Assembly: GCA_026874595.1 (NCBI GenBank)
Contig: CM049308.1
Location: 35,458,027-35,522,026, forward strand
Direction of reading: 5' to 3'
Source: Sipunculus nudus
Lineage: Eukaryota; Annelida; Sipuncula; Golfingiida; Sipunculidae
DNA length: 64,000 bases
Positions within the stretch are counted from its first letter, which is position 1; each line of letters begins with the position of its first letter. Shown in pieces: positions 12,915 to 24,300 of this stretch. The notes beneath the pieces were generated by a model, which saw nothing but the letters and a program-made list of their open reading frames with translations, searched no databases and was not told the origin of the DNA. A program made the position numbers and the translations under genes.

Positions 12915-15526
12915 AGCTCAGCTGACTATAAGTCATCTGAGCTATAGTCGTGGTCCATTGTCCGTCGTCTGTCCGTCCGTCCGTCCGTCCGTAGATGTGG
13001 CACGTTTTGAAACCGTAAGACCTAGGAATCCAAAATTCGGCATAATGTTAGATGTCCCCAAGATCTCCTACCAAGCCAAAAACTGGGTCTTTGCGACTTT
13101 GTTCCTTTGAGAAATTAAGGAAAAACCTCAATTTTTTATTAAAAACCTATTTTCACCCTTCAGGACTGCCTAATATCAAAACGACTCATCCGTTTTTCCT
13201 CATATTTACCATAAATATTCTTCTATATAGTTCCTATGTACATGCCAGAAATTATGTCTGTGTTATATAATTTAAAAAAGTTATGAGCCCAAACGTAATG
13301 CATTTTGTAAAAAATCAGGAAAGATATTTGATCACTTAACACAAAACATGTTAAAGCTATGGACTTTTTTTCCAATAATATAACTTTAATTAATCAAAAT
13401 TAAATTGTATACCCAAAATTAGATCAAAATCTTTTAAATTTTTTAAAATATTAACAAAAATAAAAAATTGGTACCTTAAATTTAGCCCAACTTTGACCAT
13501 GGCACATTTTTTTCCTGTAAGTACTGTGGATTTAATTTTCACAGCATGTTTTTGTTAGCATTTTGTCTGTTAACACCAAAAATTTGAAACCAGTTGATCA
13601 AAAACTGTAGATTTTATTCAAGTTTTCAAACACCATGGAACATATTGTTTACATCAAGCTAGTGTTATGCAGTTTGCAAGAGCTCAGCTCCCCTGCTTCA
13701 GCTCTCAGTTACTAAAATTTGGCATACAATTAGATGTCTCCAAAATCCCTAACCATGCCAAGAATTTGGTCACTAGGACTTAATACCTTCGAGATATTAA
13801 TGAAAAACTTCATTTTTCCATTGAAAACCCATTGTTACACTTCAAGACTGCCTAATATCAAAACAACTGATCTGACTTTAATCATATATAATATACATAT
13901 TTTTCTATACATTCTCTATGCACATGCCAGATATGATGTCAGTATTGCGTAACTGTTTTAAGTTATGGGCGCAAACATAATGCACTTTGTAAAAAATCAA
14001 GAAATAATTTACTCCCTTAACAAGGAGATTGCTGAAGCTAGAAATTTTTTTGTCAGGGATGTAACATTATTTAATCAAGATTCAATTGAATACCCAAAAT
14101 TAGTTCTGAATTTTTCAGAATTTATAAGTTATTAGTATAAATATAAAATTAGTACCTTATATTTTGCTCAACTTTGACCATGGCACGTTTGTTTCCTGTG
14201 AGCACTGTTGATATAATTTTCATGTCATGCACACATAAGGATTTCAGCTTTTAAGTTTAGAAAGCTGAAAGAAATTGGCCAAAAATTGTAGCTTTTGTTA
14301 ATGTTTCTATGAGACCATGTCAGACTTTGGCCCTCTCCAGCCCCTCTTTAGTCACCTGTATGTTGACCTTGTTGAACTTTCAGCAAATTATGCATGCTTG
14401 ACGCGAGGCATAAACTGGGGCTCCAGGCAGCTTATTATATAATGGCCAGCCACAGTTGATCCAGGTGTCCAACCCAACTCATCTAGTAGTTTTAACCAAC
14501 AACATAACAATAAACAATAAATTAATAAATTTGTGTTGGTTTTTAATAACAAATTAAAGAAAAATAGAAAAGGAATTTGTTAGTTTATAATAACAGGAAA
14601 TTAACTTGCAGTTACTGATGATATAAGAATCTTGTATCGATGGATAGAATGTCATGTATTCCAAATAACACCATGCAGTCACCTATGGTATTTTTCAGTT
14701 CAATTTTAATGATAAAAAGTAAATCATATTATTCATTACTAATGATTGGGGATCATATGAAGGAAATTAATGATAGACAAAGATGCAGTTGATAATATTA
14801 ATCTAGATTCCTACTGTGTCTAGTGTGTACATTGATGTGAAATTAGTCCAAAATGAATATATTACATTTATTTTTTTAAATATAAATAAAAACCATAAAA
14901 CCAGGTACTTATGATCATTATTTAAATGTGTTAATTTTGTATATTCTGGATTCTCAACATCATTGTTTGGTGAAAACTGAATAAATACCTGACATGGTGC
15001 GAATAATTTGCAATTGTATTTAAATACGAATATGAATATGTACTCCATTATAAAATTTCTTGCATAAAGAACGGGAATTCAGGTAAAAATGCAAGTATAT
15101 GAATACCAGTGCAAATACTTTCAAAATGTATTCATGAATATATTCTTTAATATTATTTTAATAATCATTTCAGTTATATTTCATTTTAAAAAATCATAAG
15201 ATTCTCTTATTATTTTTAATAAAAATTATATTTGGGACAATATTTGTAATTTTTTTAATTAATAGTTAAACTCTTATATTATATGTTCTGCTTATAAGTT
15301 ATATGGCCAAGTCAAAATCTGTGTGACAATAGTACTCCGTTTGTTAATAAAATAAATGAAATCAATCCTCTTCCCTGTCTCCAAAGATACTATCAAAATC
15401 ATACATAAGCTAAACAACAACAACTCATAATACAGCTTATATTTATTACCAGCACGTGAATCATATCTAAATCATATTTTTTATCATATATAACAGCTGA
15501 GCGCCGTGACCCATAGGTCCTTTGTT
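12915..15526 (+). mobile_element. HINE-like element E2
   Basis: It shares both ends with the other E copies. A (GTCC)n microsatellite follows the 5' hairpin near 12970. The body is an internal direct duplication with a period of about 680 bp (GCCTAATATCAAAAC at 13169 and 13850). It ends GACCCATAGGTCCTTTGTT. It is closely similar along its length to E3. Confidence 0.8.
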
Positions 15527-17675
15527 TTTTCACTGTTATATGCTAATAATAGGGCTGAAATATGATATACTTGGTTCCATAAAAGATGACCCTCATGTTT
15601 TTGTGAGAATAAACATTGACTGAATTTGACATGATTCAAATGCACTGTAGTTTTTTTTAACACTGTTACTGTGTCTTGTAATAGTGTTGAAAAATATAAA
15701 AAAAATGCAGGGCATTTAAATCAAGTCAATACTTTTATCTCCTTTAAAAAAAAACGCGAGGTTCATGTTTCATAGGACCCAGTTTATCATATTTCATCTT
15801 TTTTTATTAGCACATTACAATGTAAAACAGAAAAAATTAATACTAGAGTGCATTAAATCCTGTTAAATTCAGTCAAATTCTGTCAAAGCCAGTGATTAGC
15901 CCAACCCCATGTTGGGTATAGGTGCATTATACGGGCCTGGCTTCAGGATGCTAAAACAGGTGAACCTTATTTATACAAAAAAATGTGGGTTCAGTGGATA
16001 ATAGACAACTAGTAAACTCACATTTTTATTTTTTTACGAATTTCCACATTTCTGCCAGTGAACCCACTTTTGTGCAAAATGGATCCACTTGCAGTATTTC
16101 TGCCAATGACGTCACGGAACATGTCTAGAAATATAAGTCAACAAGTGGCGCTTATTTTTATTTTTACTGCATAATTCTAAGTTTTAAAATACTATGATAT
16201 GTTATTTATTTTTAGTATATTGTAGTAGTCTATTAGGTGTTGAATCCACATTTATTGTGAGAAAACATGGGTTCACTTCATGTTTTAGCTGCTCTATGTA
16301 TGTTTATGATGAACCCACAGGTGGTATCATATTTGAATGAATCCTTGACAGTACACACACATCATGTCAAGAAAAAAGTCAAGAAATTATGCTTATAAAT
16401 TTTTCCTATATAACATATATGAAAGATAAAAAATTAACATATCATTTATAATAAGGTTTAGTAGAAGCCTGTTAGGCATTGAACCCACAGTTTTTAAAAA
16501 CAAAAATGTGGGTTCAGTTGTTGTTTTATCCCCCTGAAGTTCAGCCCTGTACAATGCACTGATACTGCATGTTGTTTTTCTCATGGCAAGTTCTTTCAGC
16601 TTCGATCAGATCATTTTACATCCTGCACGTCCAGATTGCTCATGAATACAATGCTCCCAAGGATGTGAAATAGAGGCTGCACATGTGCATGTTTGCATAC
16701 ATGTACATTTTCTTTTGTGCAGGTAGATATCGTACCGAGGGTGCACTTAGTGCACGTTATAAACCAATGAAAAAAATGTTGATACAGTATCTTATTTTTT
16801 CAATTCATAAACATCACAATCATAGTTTGGCAATTCTATTCTATGAGCAACAGAAACTCCTTAACAAGCAAATTTTCTCTCTACTAATACAAGGTGCATG
16901 TTGAAATTTTTAGGTGCTTGTAGGTTTTGTTTCAAGAGTGCACCTGGAGCATGTAAATTTTTTAGCCTAATTTGTACCCTGCTCCCATTGAAATTTTTTA
17001 TGCTCTATTCCACAACTCCTGCTCACTTTGTACATTCTATATTTTGTTTTATATACAGTGTACTAAAGCTAACTTTGTTTGGCCTCATTGACAAGTAGGA
17101 CAAATGTGGTTATTATCTGAAATAAAAATGATACTCTCTCTTGTATAAGTTTAATATGATCAATCAAAAACGAAATATAACTGAACAGAAAACCAGCATT
17201 GCAATGTATTTAATTTATGAAGAATCCTAAACTGTATACATTTATGACAACACGGAGATGATGTCACAATGGTATTTGGACGTAAAGTATTTGTTAAGTC
17301 AAGTGCATGTCTCCTGGTTAACAAAATAAACTTATATGGCCACTTGAAACAATGCCATCATTTTTGCAGACTTCAAAACCTGTCCCTCAGGTTTTGCAAG
17401 GTATAAATTTAGTACTGAGAGTGCATAATCTAATAGCCCAATTAACTGTATAAAATTCTGGCTCAACCTAACCAAATGTAGCTCACACCACATTTCATAT
17501 TGTATTTATACTAACATTCCAAGGAACCATTTGGACTGCTCGGTAAACTATTGTGTCAGAATGTTGTGTCTAGCTTGGTTCAGATCTTGCATTCGCGCAT
17601 CTGTGCTGTAGTAGCGGTATGTGCTTGACCATGTTAGATCTGGTGCAGTACACTCCAGATATAGCATGTTCATTC
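15527..17675. other. Non-coding; TGGGTTCA motifs in both orientations
   Basis: TGGGTTCA or TGAACCCA appears repeatedly at 15987-16516, including hairpin arms TGAACCCACA ... TGTGGGTTCA at 16484-16520. No exon was found on either strand. Confidence 0.45.
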
Positions 17676-17856
17676 AATTCGATTTACACACAAAATTAAG
17701 AATGCTCAAAGTATAATATAGCACACTTAGGAATTTCTAGACCAACCTAAAACTGTTTGTCTATATTAGACCACTTTAAACCAAAATTAAGTGGTAAGGT
17801 CGAGATTTAGCACATTTAGGGAATATAAAGTGGTCTAGATTTTGTGTGTAAATTGG
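17676..17856. mobile_element. Short MITE-like inverted repeat, 5' of Helitron-like element 1
   Basis: GATTTACACACAAAAT on the left pairs with ATTTTGTGTGTAAATTG on the right, and the homology extends inward (GACCACTTTA and AAAGTGGTC). The element is about 180 bp, AT-rich and non-coding. Confidence 0.5.
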
Positions 17857-17872
17857 GCTATTGCTAATTGTT

Positions 17873-20800
17873 TCCCCAGACAAAGTCGGGGGATACTATG
17901 TTTTCATACCGGTCCCGCCGCCGCCGCATATAACCCAAAAAATATTTCATGGAACTTTACCAAACTTGGTATATGTATAGATATGGGTAAGAGGACGACG
18001 CCTATTTTAAATGAGGTCATGACCTTTACTAGGAGAGTGTCCTTGACCTTGAATAGGTCCAGTTTTGGGGAAAATCACACAAATTCTTTAATATCTCAAG
18101 AAATTTTGCATGGATTAATCCCAAAATCAAGTTGATGGAAGATCATTGATAGGGTTGTCATGTTCCAGAAACTGGTGGCGCCACCTATTATTCTTTACTT
18201 GTTTTCATGCCGTTTAATACCCCCAAAATTGCCACCTTACAGTACTGTGAGCATTATAAGTCAAAAACTAATGGACAGATTTCTTTTATATTATGCATAT
18301 ACATAGGTATGGGTTATGGGATGATGTTTATTTAAATTGGGGTCATGACCTTTCCTATGATAGTGGCCTTGACCTGGAATATTGCCATATATGGTGAAAA
18401 TTACACACCTCTTATGATATCTCCAGTGTTGATAGCCATATGGATTTCAAATGATTTATGTATGGCCAACCACTAAAGTAAGAACCCTATAGGTTCTAGG
18501 GTCATGAGGTCAAAGGTCAAGGTCACTTGGCATTTTAAAAGATACTGTGGATGCATTTTAAGCCAAACTTTCATCCCAGGTCTTCCATCTTGAATATATA
18601 GCTCACTTGCCAATAGTGGATGATCCATATAAATTTTGGGGTCACAAGGTCAAAGGTCAAGGCCACAGGAGCTATCTGTCCAAAAATTAGTTTCTGGATG
18701 ATAATTCCTGCTTTTATTGATGTATTGATTTCAAATTTGACTTATATATGTCCCATTGAAAAAGCAAAACTCCAAGTGATTTTGGGGTCATGAGGTCAAA
18801 GGTCAAGGTCACAGGACACATCTTTAAAAAGATTGTGGATGCATTTTTAGCCAAACATTTCATCTCAGACCTTTCATCTTGCACATATAAGTCATCTGCC
18901 AATAGAGGAAGACCCCTATCAGTTTTGAGGTCACAAGGTCAAAGGTGAAGGTCACAGGAGCCATCTGTCCAAAAATTAGTTCCTGGATGATAATTCCTGC
19001 TTTTATTGATGTATGGATTTCAAACTTGACTTGTATATGTCCCATTGGAAAAGCAAGACCCAAATTGATTTTGGGGTCATGAGGTCAAAGGTCAAGGTCA
19101 CAGGACACATCTTTAAAAAAATGTGGATGCATTTTAAGCCAAACTTTCATCACAGGTCTTCCATCTTGAATATATAGCTCCCTTGCCAATAGTGGATAAT
19201 CCATATAAATTTTGAGGTCACAAGGTTAAAGGTCAAGGCCACAGGAGCTGTCTGTCCAAAAATTAGTTTCTGGATGATAATTCCTTCTTTTATTGATGTA
19301 TGGATTTCAAACTTGACTTGTATATGTCCCATTGGAAAAGCAAGACCAAAATTGATTTTGGGGTCATGAGGTCAAAGGTCAAGGTCACAGGAACCCATTT
19401 TAAGAAGGTTGTTGATGCAATTTCAGCCAAACTATTTATTTCAGATCTTTCATCTTGCACATTTAGTTCACCTGCCAAGAGTGGAAGACCCCTATCTATT
19501 TTGGGGTCACAAGGTCAAAGTTGAAGGTCACAGGAGCCATCTGTCCAAAAATTAGTTTCTGGATGATAATTCCTGCTTTTGTTGATGTATGGATTTCAAA
19601 CTTGACTTGTATATGTCCCATTGGAAAAATAAGACCTGAATTGATTTTGGGGTCATGAGGTCAAAGGTCAAGGTCACAGAAAACCTCTTTATAAAGATTG
19701 TGGATGTATTTTCAGCCAAACAATTCATCTCAGATCTTTCATCTTGCACATATAGTTCACCTGCCAAGAGTGGAAAACCCTTATCAATTTTGAGGTCACA
19801 AGGTCAAAGGTGAAGGTCACAGGAGCCATCTGTCCAAAATTAGTTTCTGGATGATAATTCCTGCTTTTATTGATGTATGGTTTTCAAACTTGACTTGTAT
19901 ATGTCCCATTGGAAAAGCAAGACCTGAATACGATTTTGGGGTCATGAGGTCAAAGGTCAAGGTCACAGGACACATCTTTAAAAAGATGTGGATGCATTTT
20001 CAGCCAAACATTTCATCTCAGATCTTTCATCTTGCACATATAGTTCACCTGCCAAGAGAGGAAGAACCCTATCAATTTTGAGGTCACAAGGTCAAAGGTG
20101 AAGGTCACAGGAGCCATCTGTCCAAAAATTAGTTTCTGGATGATAATTCCTTCTTTAATTGATGTATGGATTTCAGACTTGACTTGTATTTGACCCATTG
20201 GAAAAGCAAGCCCGGAATTGATTTTGGGGTCATGAGGTCAAAGGTCAAGGTCACAGGAAACCTCTTTATAAAGATTATGGATGTATTTTCAGCCAAACAA
20301 TTCATCTCAGATCTTTCATCTTGCACATATAGTTCACCTGCCAAGAGTGGAAAACCCCTATCAATTTTGAGGTCACAAGGTCAAAGGTGAAGGTCACAGG
20401 AGCCATCTGTCCAAAAATTAGTTTCTGGATGATAATTCCTGCTTTTATTGATGTATGGTTTTCAAACTTGACTTGTATATATCCCATTGGAAAAGCAAGC
20501 CCGGAATTGATTTTGGGGTCATGAGGTCAAAGGTTAAGGTGACAGGACACATCTTTAAAAAGATGTGGATGCATTTTCAGCCAAACATTTCATCTCAGAT
20601 CTTTCATCTTGCACATACAGTTCACCTGCCAAGAGAGGAAGAACCCTATCAATTTTGAGGTCACAAGGTCAAAGGTGAAGGTCACAGGAGCCATCTGTCC
20701 AAAAATTAGTTTCTGGATGATAATTCCTTCTTTTATTGATGTATGGATTTCAAACTTGACTTGCATATGTCCCATTGGAAAAGCAAGACCTAAATTGATT

Positions 20801-21029
20801 TTGGGGTCATGAGGTCAAAGGTCAAGGTCACAGGACACATCTTTTAAAAGATCAAGGTCACAGGACCAACATCTTCAACAAGATTGTGGATTGTTAGATG
20901 GAAGAAACAAATATGCCAAGTGTCAGTATATGCTGCTAAAAATGGGGGTCTGTTCTTAAAGGGGGGGGGGGGGGGGGGCCTACTATGTCTGGGGATACTC
21001 TGGCACCTGCGGTGCCAAGAAATGTCTAG
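17873..21029 (+). mobile_element. Helitron-like non-autonomous element 1 with 288-bp tandem array
   Basis: It starts TCCCCAGACAAAGTC, with a short TATCCCC/GGGGATA-type hairpin at the 5' end in the sister copy. It ends with a perfect stem GGCACC-TGC-GGTGCC at 21002-21016, nine nucleotides, then CTAG at 21026-21029, followed by T. A TC start, a subterminal 3' hairpin, a CTRR end and no target duplication are the Helitron hallmarks. The base before the start is T, not the expected A, so the 5' junction may have mutated. No Rep/helicase coding sequence is present. The centre is a 288-bp satellite (listed separately). The element ends 146 bp before coding exon 1. Confidence 0.7.
18470..20870 (+). 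repeat. 288-bp satellite, about nine units, rich in nuclear-receptor half-sites
   Basis: Anchor GGGGTCATGAGG recurs at about 18498, 18784, 19073, 19360, 19649, 19938, 20226, 20515 and 20803, spacing 286-289 bp. Each unit is a dimer of two ~144-bp halves. The A half carries AGGTCAAAGGTCAAGGTCA (intact in eight units). The B half carries AGGTCACAAGGTCA followed by a weaker pair. These are direct repeats of AGGTCA with spacing 1, 0 and 2. Some short open frames appear in the array but repeat with it and are not genes. Confidence 0.9.
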
Positions 21030-21175
21030 TTTCTTATATGCAGTTGGAAATCTTACATTCTGTACATTTCTGCCACTTATAATGAGGTTCTTATCTTAAA
21101 ATTTCTTTGCATTTGATGATAAATATCTTTTTTAAGTTCCAGTTGTTTATTTAACAAAGGTTTTTTATCTTGCAG

Positions 21176-21329
21176 AGAGAAGATATTCAAATAAAAAGGG
21201 TACAGTCAGTACTTCACTATGGCGGTGGTTACTGATCAAGCCACACGACTCCTGGACTTCACTCAGAAGTTAGACATCAACCTGTTGGATACTGTTGTTA
21301 CGTGCATGTATACAGGAGAAGGACAACAG
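21176..21329 (+). CDS. XPO1: XPO1 coding exon 1 (43 nt 5' UTR plus residues 1-37)
   Basis: The acceptor ...TTGCAG ends at 21175, so at least one non-coding exon lies upstream. ATG is at 21219; the leader has an in-frame TAA at 21192, which fixes the start. The protein begins [20 protein letters not shown], five residues shorter than human at the N-terminus. The donor is GTTAGT, phase 0. Confidence 0.95.
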
Positions 21330-24300
21330 GTTAGTCTCTGGATGTTAATTTACACATTTATTGACAGTGATAGAGTGATCATCATTTGAAAGTATGTCAT
21401 TTTTCATTCAGTTTCAAACTTTGATTACCTAAGACAAGTTGATTTATCACATCAAGTCCCCAAGAAGGGACATCTGTGGGGACATCACCAACTATAAACA
21501 ATCCCCTTGATCCAAGATTTTATGACATACTCCTAAAACTTCTGAGGAGTTAACATGCAAATGAGTTAACATATTAACTGAGTGTTTTAGGTGATATTTA
21601 ACAAGGTGTTAAAAAAATTAGCCACCAGTGGTTGGTTTATCATTGCCTGTAACACATTCAGCTGTCGGCATCTTTTCTCAGCCCATCAAAATGTACCACC
21701 CAATACTGCCAAATCCTTGTAATTTCAATATTTGGAAATTAAGTTGGGAATTGTCCTTATGAAATAGCAGTAAATAAAAATGCTTTTTTTATGGAAATAT
21801 ACCCCAGTATTATTTATAAAGGATAAGTTTTACCAAGAAACGAAGATTTCTTTCAGTGAGTGTTTGTGATTAAGAAGATTTCCCTTATTTATGGCACATT
21901 CTGAACAGATAAGGCACAACTGAGCTGTTGCTTCCCATATACAAAGTCCTTTATATATTACATAAACATGTCCTTGTCGTTTAGGTCTCAAGGATTTACT
22001 AAGATAAATCTGATGGTTATCTAAATCATAAATATTTGTGCTTTGGTTAGATCTGCATATAGTCTTTCCTTGATTGGCACCAGCCACTTTCTTTCATTTC
22101 TTCATTGATTTCTCACTTTCAGCAAAGAGTTGCACAGGAGGTTTTAACAACATTGAAAGAACATCCAGATGCTTGGACCAGAGTGGATACAATTCTTGAG
22201 TTCTCACAAAACCAGCAGACCAAGTATTATGCTCTACAGATTCTGGAGAATGTCATAAAGACACGCTGGAAAGTTTTACCACGACCACAGTGTGAAGGTG
22301 AGGTTCCAGCCGAGATGTCCTATTATGTACAGGGTTGTCTTGGAATTACCAGGGCGGGAATTCCTGCCTTGGGGAAATATTCCCTTGGAATTACTGGCAA
22401 ATCACAACCCATTCACTATAATAAATTTAAAAGCATGTTTGCTGTCTGTGTATAATGAAGTCACTTTGTAATTTGAATGTCAATTCCACTTTTAAAGTAA
22501 GCAAAGCTATAAATAATACCTACATGATAGAGAAAGCTATTAGGAAGTATCTTTTGGGATACATCTGACTTTCTCATGGTTTTCATTGTTGTTTTGTTTG
22601 AATAAAAAAGTATGAGGAGAGTGCTGAAAAAATATTCCGATTCATTTCATTCTTTAACTGCTGGATATTTTCCCTTGAAATTTGATACACTAGTTGTTTC
22701 AACCAAGTTCTCTGTGGGATTCTCTGGATCTGTGATAAAATCTGAGGAAATATAATTTCTGTTAATGTCATAATGCATATTTTCAGGGGGGCAGTCATTA
22801 AAACAGCCATTATCAGTAAGTTGTTTGTTTTGATACATAATTCTTGTAACTCTTCTTTCCCCATTTGATAGGAATCAAGAAGTACATAGTGGGTTTGATC
22901 ATCAAGACATCATCAGATGCAGACACAGTTGAGAAAGAGAAGGTCTACTTGGGCAAACTCAACATGATTCTTGTACAGGTGACATAACCTTACTAACTTT
23001 GAAACATATTTCAAAATTATGTATAAGCCTTGTGAATACTTGTGCAAATTATATATATGTAAAAGTTACACAAAATTCTTCAAGTGCTCAGTACACCTAC
23101 AAAATAAGCCAGAATCTAGCACTTTTATCCAATTCCATGTAAATATGTAGACAGGCTTTGTTTTAATTTTAATCATAGTCATCGCCCCAGACACTTGTTT
23201 CATAGAAATGTATATTTATAAAGACTTAAAATGAAGGTTGCCCAGGATTTCATTTTAGCATTGTATCATCAGACACTGACAGACATGAGACTGTATATTT
23301 TTTCTTTCTTTAGATTTTGAAGTATGAGTGGCCAAAGAAGTGGCCTAGCTTCATAAGTGACATTGTTGGAGCAAGCAAAACAAATGAATCTTTGTGTCAA
23401 AACAACATGGTCATTTTGAAATTGCTTAGGTAGGTGTTTCATTGTTTTACTTATATGTTATGATTGAAATGTGAAACAAAGGGGCATAAGCTACATTTTC
23501 AAGCAGTTTCTTTTATTGGCATTACAATTATCAAAATAATTTTCATAGATATTTTCAAAAAGAAGTTCAACATTTCATTGGATATTTCACTGCAATAAAT
23601 CTGATGACCAGGCACCAACCATGTGCAGTTAAGATGATACCATGCATTATACTTTAACATAGATTAGCATCTATGACCTTGCTGTATGAAACATGATAAA
23701 AATTACATCATCTTGGCCATTTAATTTACACTTGTTATGTCACACATTGTATTGATTTGAATGAATATTGATCCTCTGTGACAGATTATATTTTGACTGA
23801 CTATATCATTGTATGTTAAGAAATTAGTCCTTGTAATCTGTTGATTTGACACTACATAAGTGTTTTGTCATATGGGACAATGACATGCCTCCTGGTATGT
23901 GGAAGAGAAACTAGCCTACTTTCAATCTCTTAATAAGTGATATGGTGGTGGATTTTCATCAAATTATAATGGACATTCACACTATTGAAATAAGTTGTTT
24001 GGCCTCACTATATGCTTAGCTAACATAAGCAAGAGATGAAATGTTAAATGAGGATGAGATATTTAAGATTTGCAGGATGTTTCCTAAAAACCATGCCCCA
24101 CCAATTTGTCATTATGATATTATCATTTCTGTAATATTTACACCAGAAAATCTTATGCTCAGCTTCTCTGGTAGACCAACCTAGAAATTTTCTCATTATT
24201 TCTATGAGGTCAGATATTGAAATAAATTGTCAAGATATAGATGTAAATTTTTTTTTGCGAGATACAAAACTGCTTGTGTTGGAGAGATTTTATTTTTTTA

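Noticed and set aside
18714-20812. Set of similar 60-75 residue open frames on both strands
   Set aside because: They recur with the 288-bp satellite unit and follow its period, so they are repeat shadows.
22298-22455. Extension of XPO1 exon 2 into the following intron
   Set aside because: The frame stays open but similarity to CRM1 stops at GTGAGG and resumes exactly at 22872.
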